From contig NZ_CP117029.1 of NCBI RefSeq assembly GCF_028551255.1, forward strand, positions 1,364,001-1,428,000: a stretch of 64,000 bases of DNA, written 5' to 3'. This DNA comes from Vibrio tubiashii. GTDB taxonomy: Bacteria; Pseudomonadota; Gammaproteobacteria; Enterobacterales; Vibrionaceae. The position numbers were made by a program, and so were the translations under genes. Below the pieces are notes generated by a model. That model worked only from the letters and a program-made list of their open reading frames with translations. It was not told the DNA's origin and searched no databases. Shown one piece after another: positions 63,419 through 64,000 of the stretch. How positions within the stretch are numbered: position 1 is the stretch's first letter; each line of letters opens with the position of its first letter.

Positions 63419-64000
63419 TTTGCTTCCAATTTAGAATTTGGCGCAAGAATAGCAGAATCTTCAAGCTGTGGCTTGTGCTCTTCCCATTTTGATAGCTTGT
63501 GGCACAGAGCAAAAATAGTCGCGTAGAGCAATGACCCCCCAGCGATCACATAACTCCACCCACCATGTTGCCAACAATAGATCAAGAAGAAACCGCCAAT
63601 ACTGCCACCAACATAGTAGTGAACCAGATACAGTGCCGTTGCGGTTGCTTTTGCGTGTGTAGCTTTTTGGCTGACCCAAGCGTATGCCAAGGTGTGGGTG
63701 AAAAATGCGCCGAAGCTAATAAGCAACAATCCCATCATCATAAAGGCTAAAGAATCCACATAGGCGACAAGCATACCTAATAGACTGATGACGGTTCCTG
63801 TTACCATGCCAGAGACGCTTTGGTGTCGTTTACTCCACACGGAAGTGAGTTTAGAACTTAAGGTTCCAGAGAGATAACAAAGGAAGATCAGTGATGCTAA
63901 TCCGATCGGTAAGTTATGTGGCGCTGCGACGAGACGGAATCCCATCACGGAATAGAGGTTAACAAACAGTGCGAAGTTTACTCCGCCAATCAACATCGCG
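63415..64000 (-). CDS. MFS transporter, 3' part only
   Basis: The C-terminal half or so of a major facilitator superfamily permease; the frame runs off the right edge of the window. At least five hydrophobic helices are visible (GLASLIFLCYLSG, GMVTGTVISLLGMLVAYV, FMMMGLLLISFGAFFTHTLAYAWVS, YVGGSIGGFFLIYC, AGGSLLYATIFALC). The FFTHTLAYAWVSQKA segment followed by ATALYLVHYYVGGSIGG is like the YnfM/CynX-type efflux permeases. Substrate unknown. It is coupled to DUF1415 by an ATGA overlap. Confidence 0.8.
   Translation of the reverse strand, partial: AMLIGGVNFALFVNLYSVMGFRLVAAPHNLPIGLASLIFLCYLSGTLSSKLTSVWSKRHQSVSGMVTGTVISLLGMLVAYVDSLAFMMMGLLLISFGAFFTHTLAYAWVSQKATHAKATATALYLVHYYVGGSIGGFFLIYCWQHGGWSYVIAGGSLLYATIFALCHKLSKWEEHKPQLEDSAILAPNSKLEAK

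Noticed and set aside
1..64000. CRISPR arrays, tRNA/rRNA genes, insertion sequences, prophage genes
   Set aside because: I looked for regular direct repeats, CCA-ended cloverleaf-like stretches and transposase or integrase motifs and saw none.

Overview
The window looks like chromosomal DNA from a Vibrio or close relative in the Vibrionaceae. The evidence is family-level and contextual. There is a tandem glycine riboswitch in front of a Na+/alanine-glycine symporter (the arrangement known from Vibrio cholerae), a RelV-type small alarmone synthetase, a YggL protein, a compact hpd-hmgA-fah-maiA tyrosine operon, a yohJ-yohK-cdd neighbourhood, many c-di-GMP enzymes, and several DUF families typical of vibrios. 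I see no phage, insertion sequence, CRISPR array, rRNA or tRNA. The only repeat-like element is a 163 bp palindromic intergenic element near 26.8 kb.

Layout. 1-5 kb: an edge-truncated SHMT-like PLP enzyme coupled to a LysE-type exporter, then a run of small same-strand genes (GFA, GyrI-like, Dabb, GNAT, YjbR-like, unknown). 4.7-12.6 kb: an exported beta-lactamase-fold hydrolase, a decayed 3' fragment of an M32 carboxypeptidase gene, a DUF3087 protein, the intact M32 gene, a second LysE exporter, a hydrolase/M14-peptidase pair and the riboswitch-controlled symporter. 13-17 kb: small membrane and coiled-coil proteins and a GGDEF-EAL protein. 17-22.4 kb: a PepT-like M20 peptidase and the four-gene tyrosine/homogentisate operon. 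22.4-27.8 kb: a diguanylate cyclase, a small CxxC protein, a Sel1/J-domain protein, an OmpA-type lipoprotein, a DUF2786 protein and a CheX-like DUF3334 protein. 28-31.5 kb: YdiJ and an ICMT-like methyltransferase. 31.7-38.4 kb: the hutC-I-G-H-U histidine-utilisation cluster with HutC-type operators; its urocanase is the long form. 38.6-45 kb: Spo0M, DUF3187, RelV, Tpm, PurT with a PurR box, and an HD-GYP phosphodiesterase. 45-51.7 kb: cdd with a CytR/CRP-like control region, yohK/yohJ, sbcB, tcyP and an SDR protein. 52-60.6 kb: a flavin reductase followed by cobT-cobS-cobU-cobC, oligopeptidase F, astE and btuC-btuD. 60.6-64 kb: a predicted sigma-54-driven non-coding RNA, a MazG-like protein, a GAF-GGDEF cyclase, DUF1415 and the 3' part of an MFS gene.

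How it fits together. Most genes are catabolic (Tyr, His, Gly/Ala, cytidine, succinylglutamate), peptide-degrading, or involved in corrinoid salvage and uptake. Second-messenger genes (three GGDEF proteins, one HD-GYP, one alarmone synthetase) are scattered between them. The most interesting element I could find is not a protein. It is an orphan transcription unit at 60781-60947 with a near-consensus -24/-12 promoter, a palindromic upstream site, a structured RNA of about 140 nt and a strong intrinsic terminator. All calls come from reading the sequence; no database search was run.
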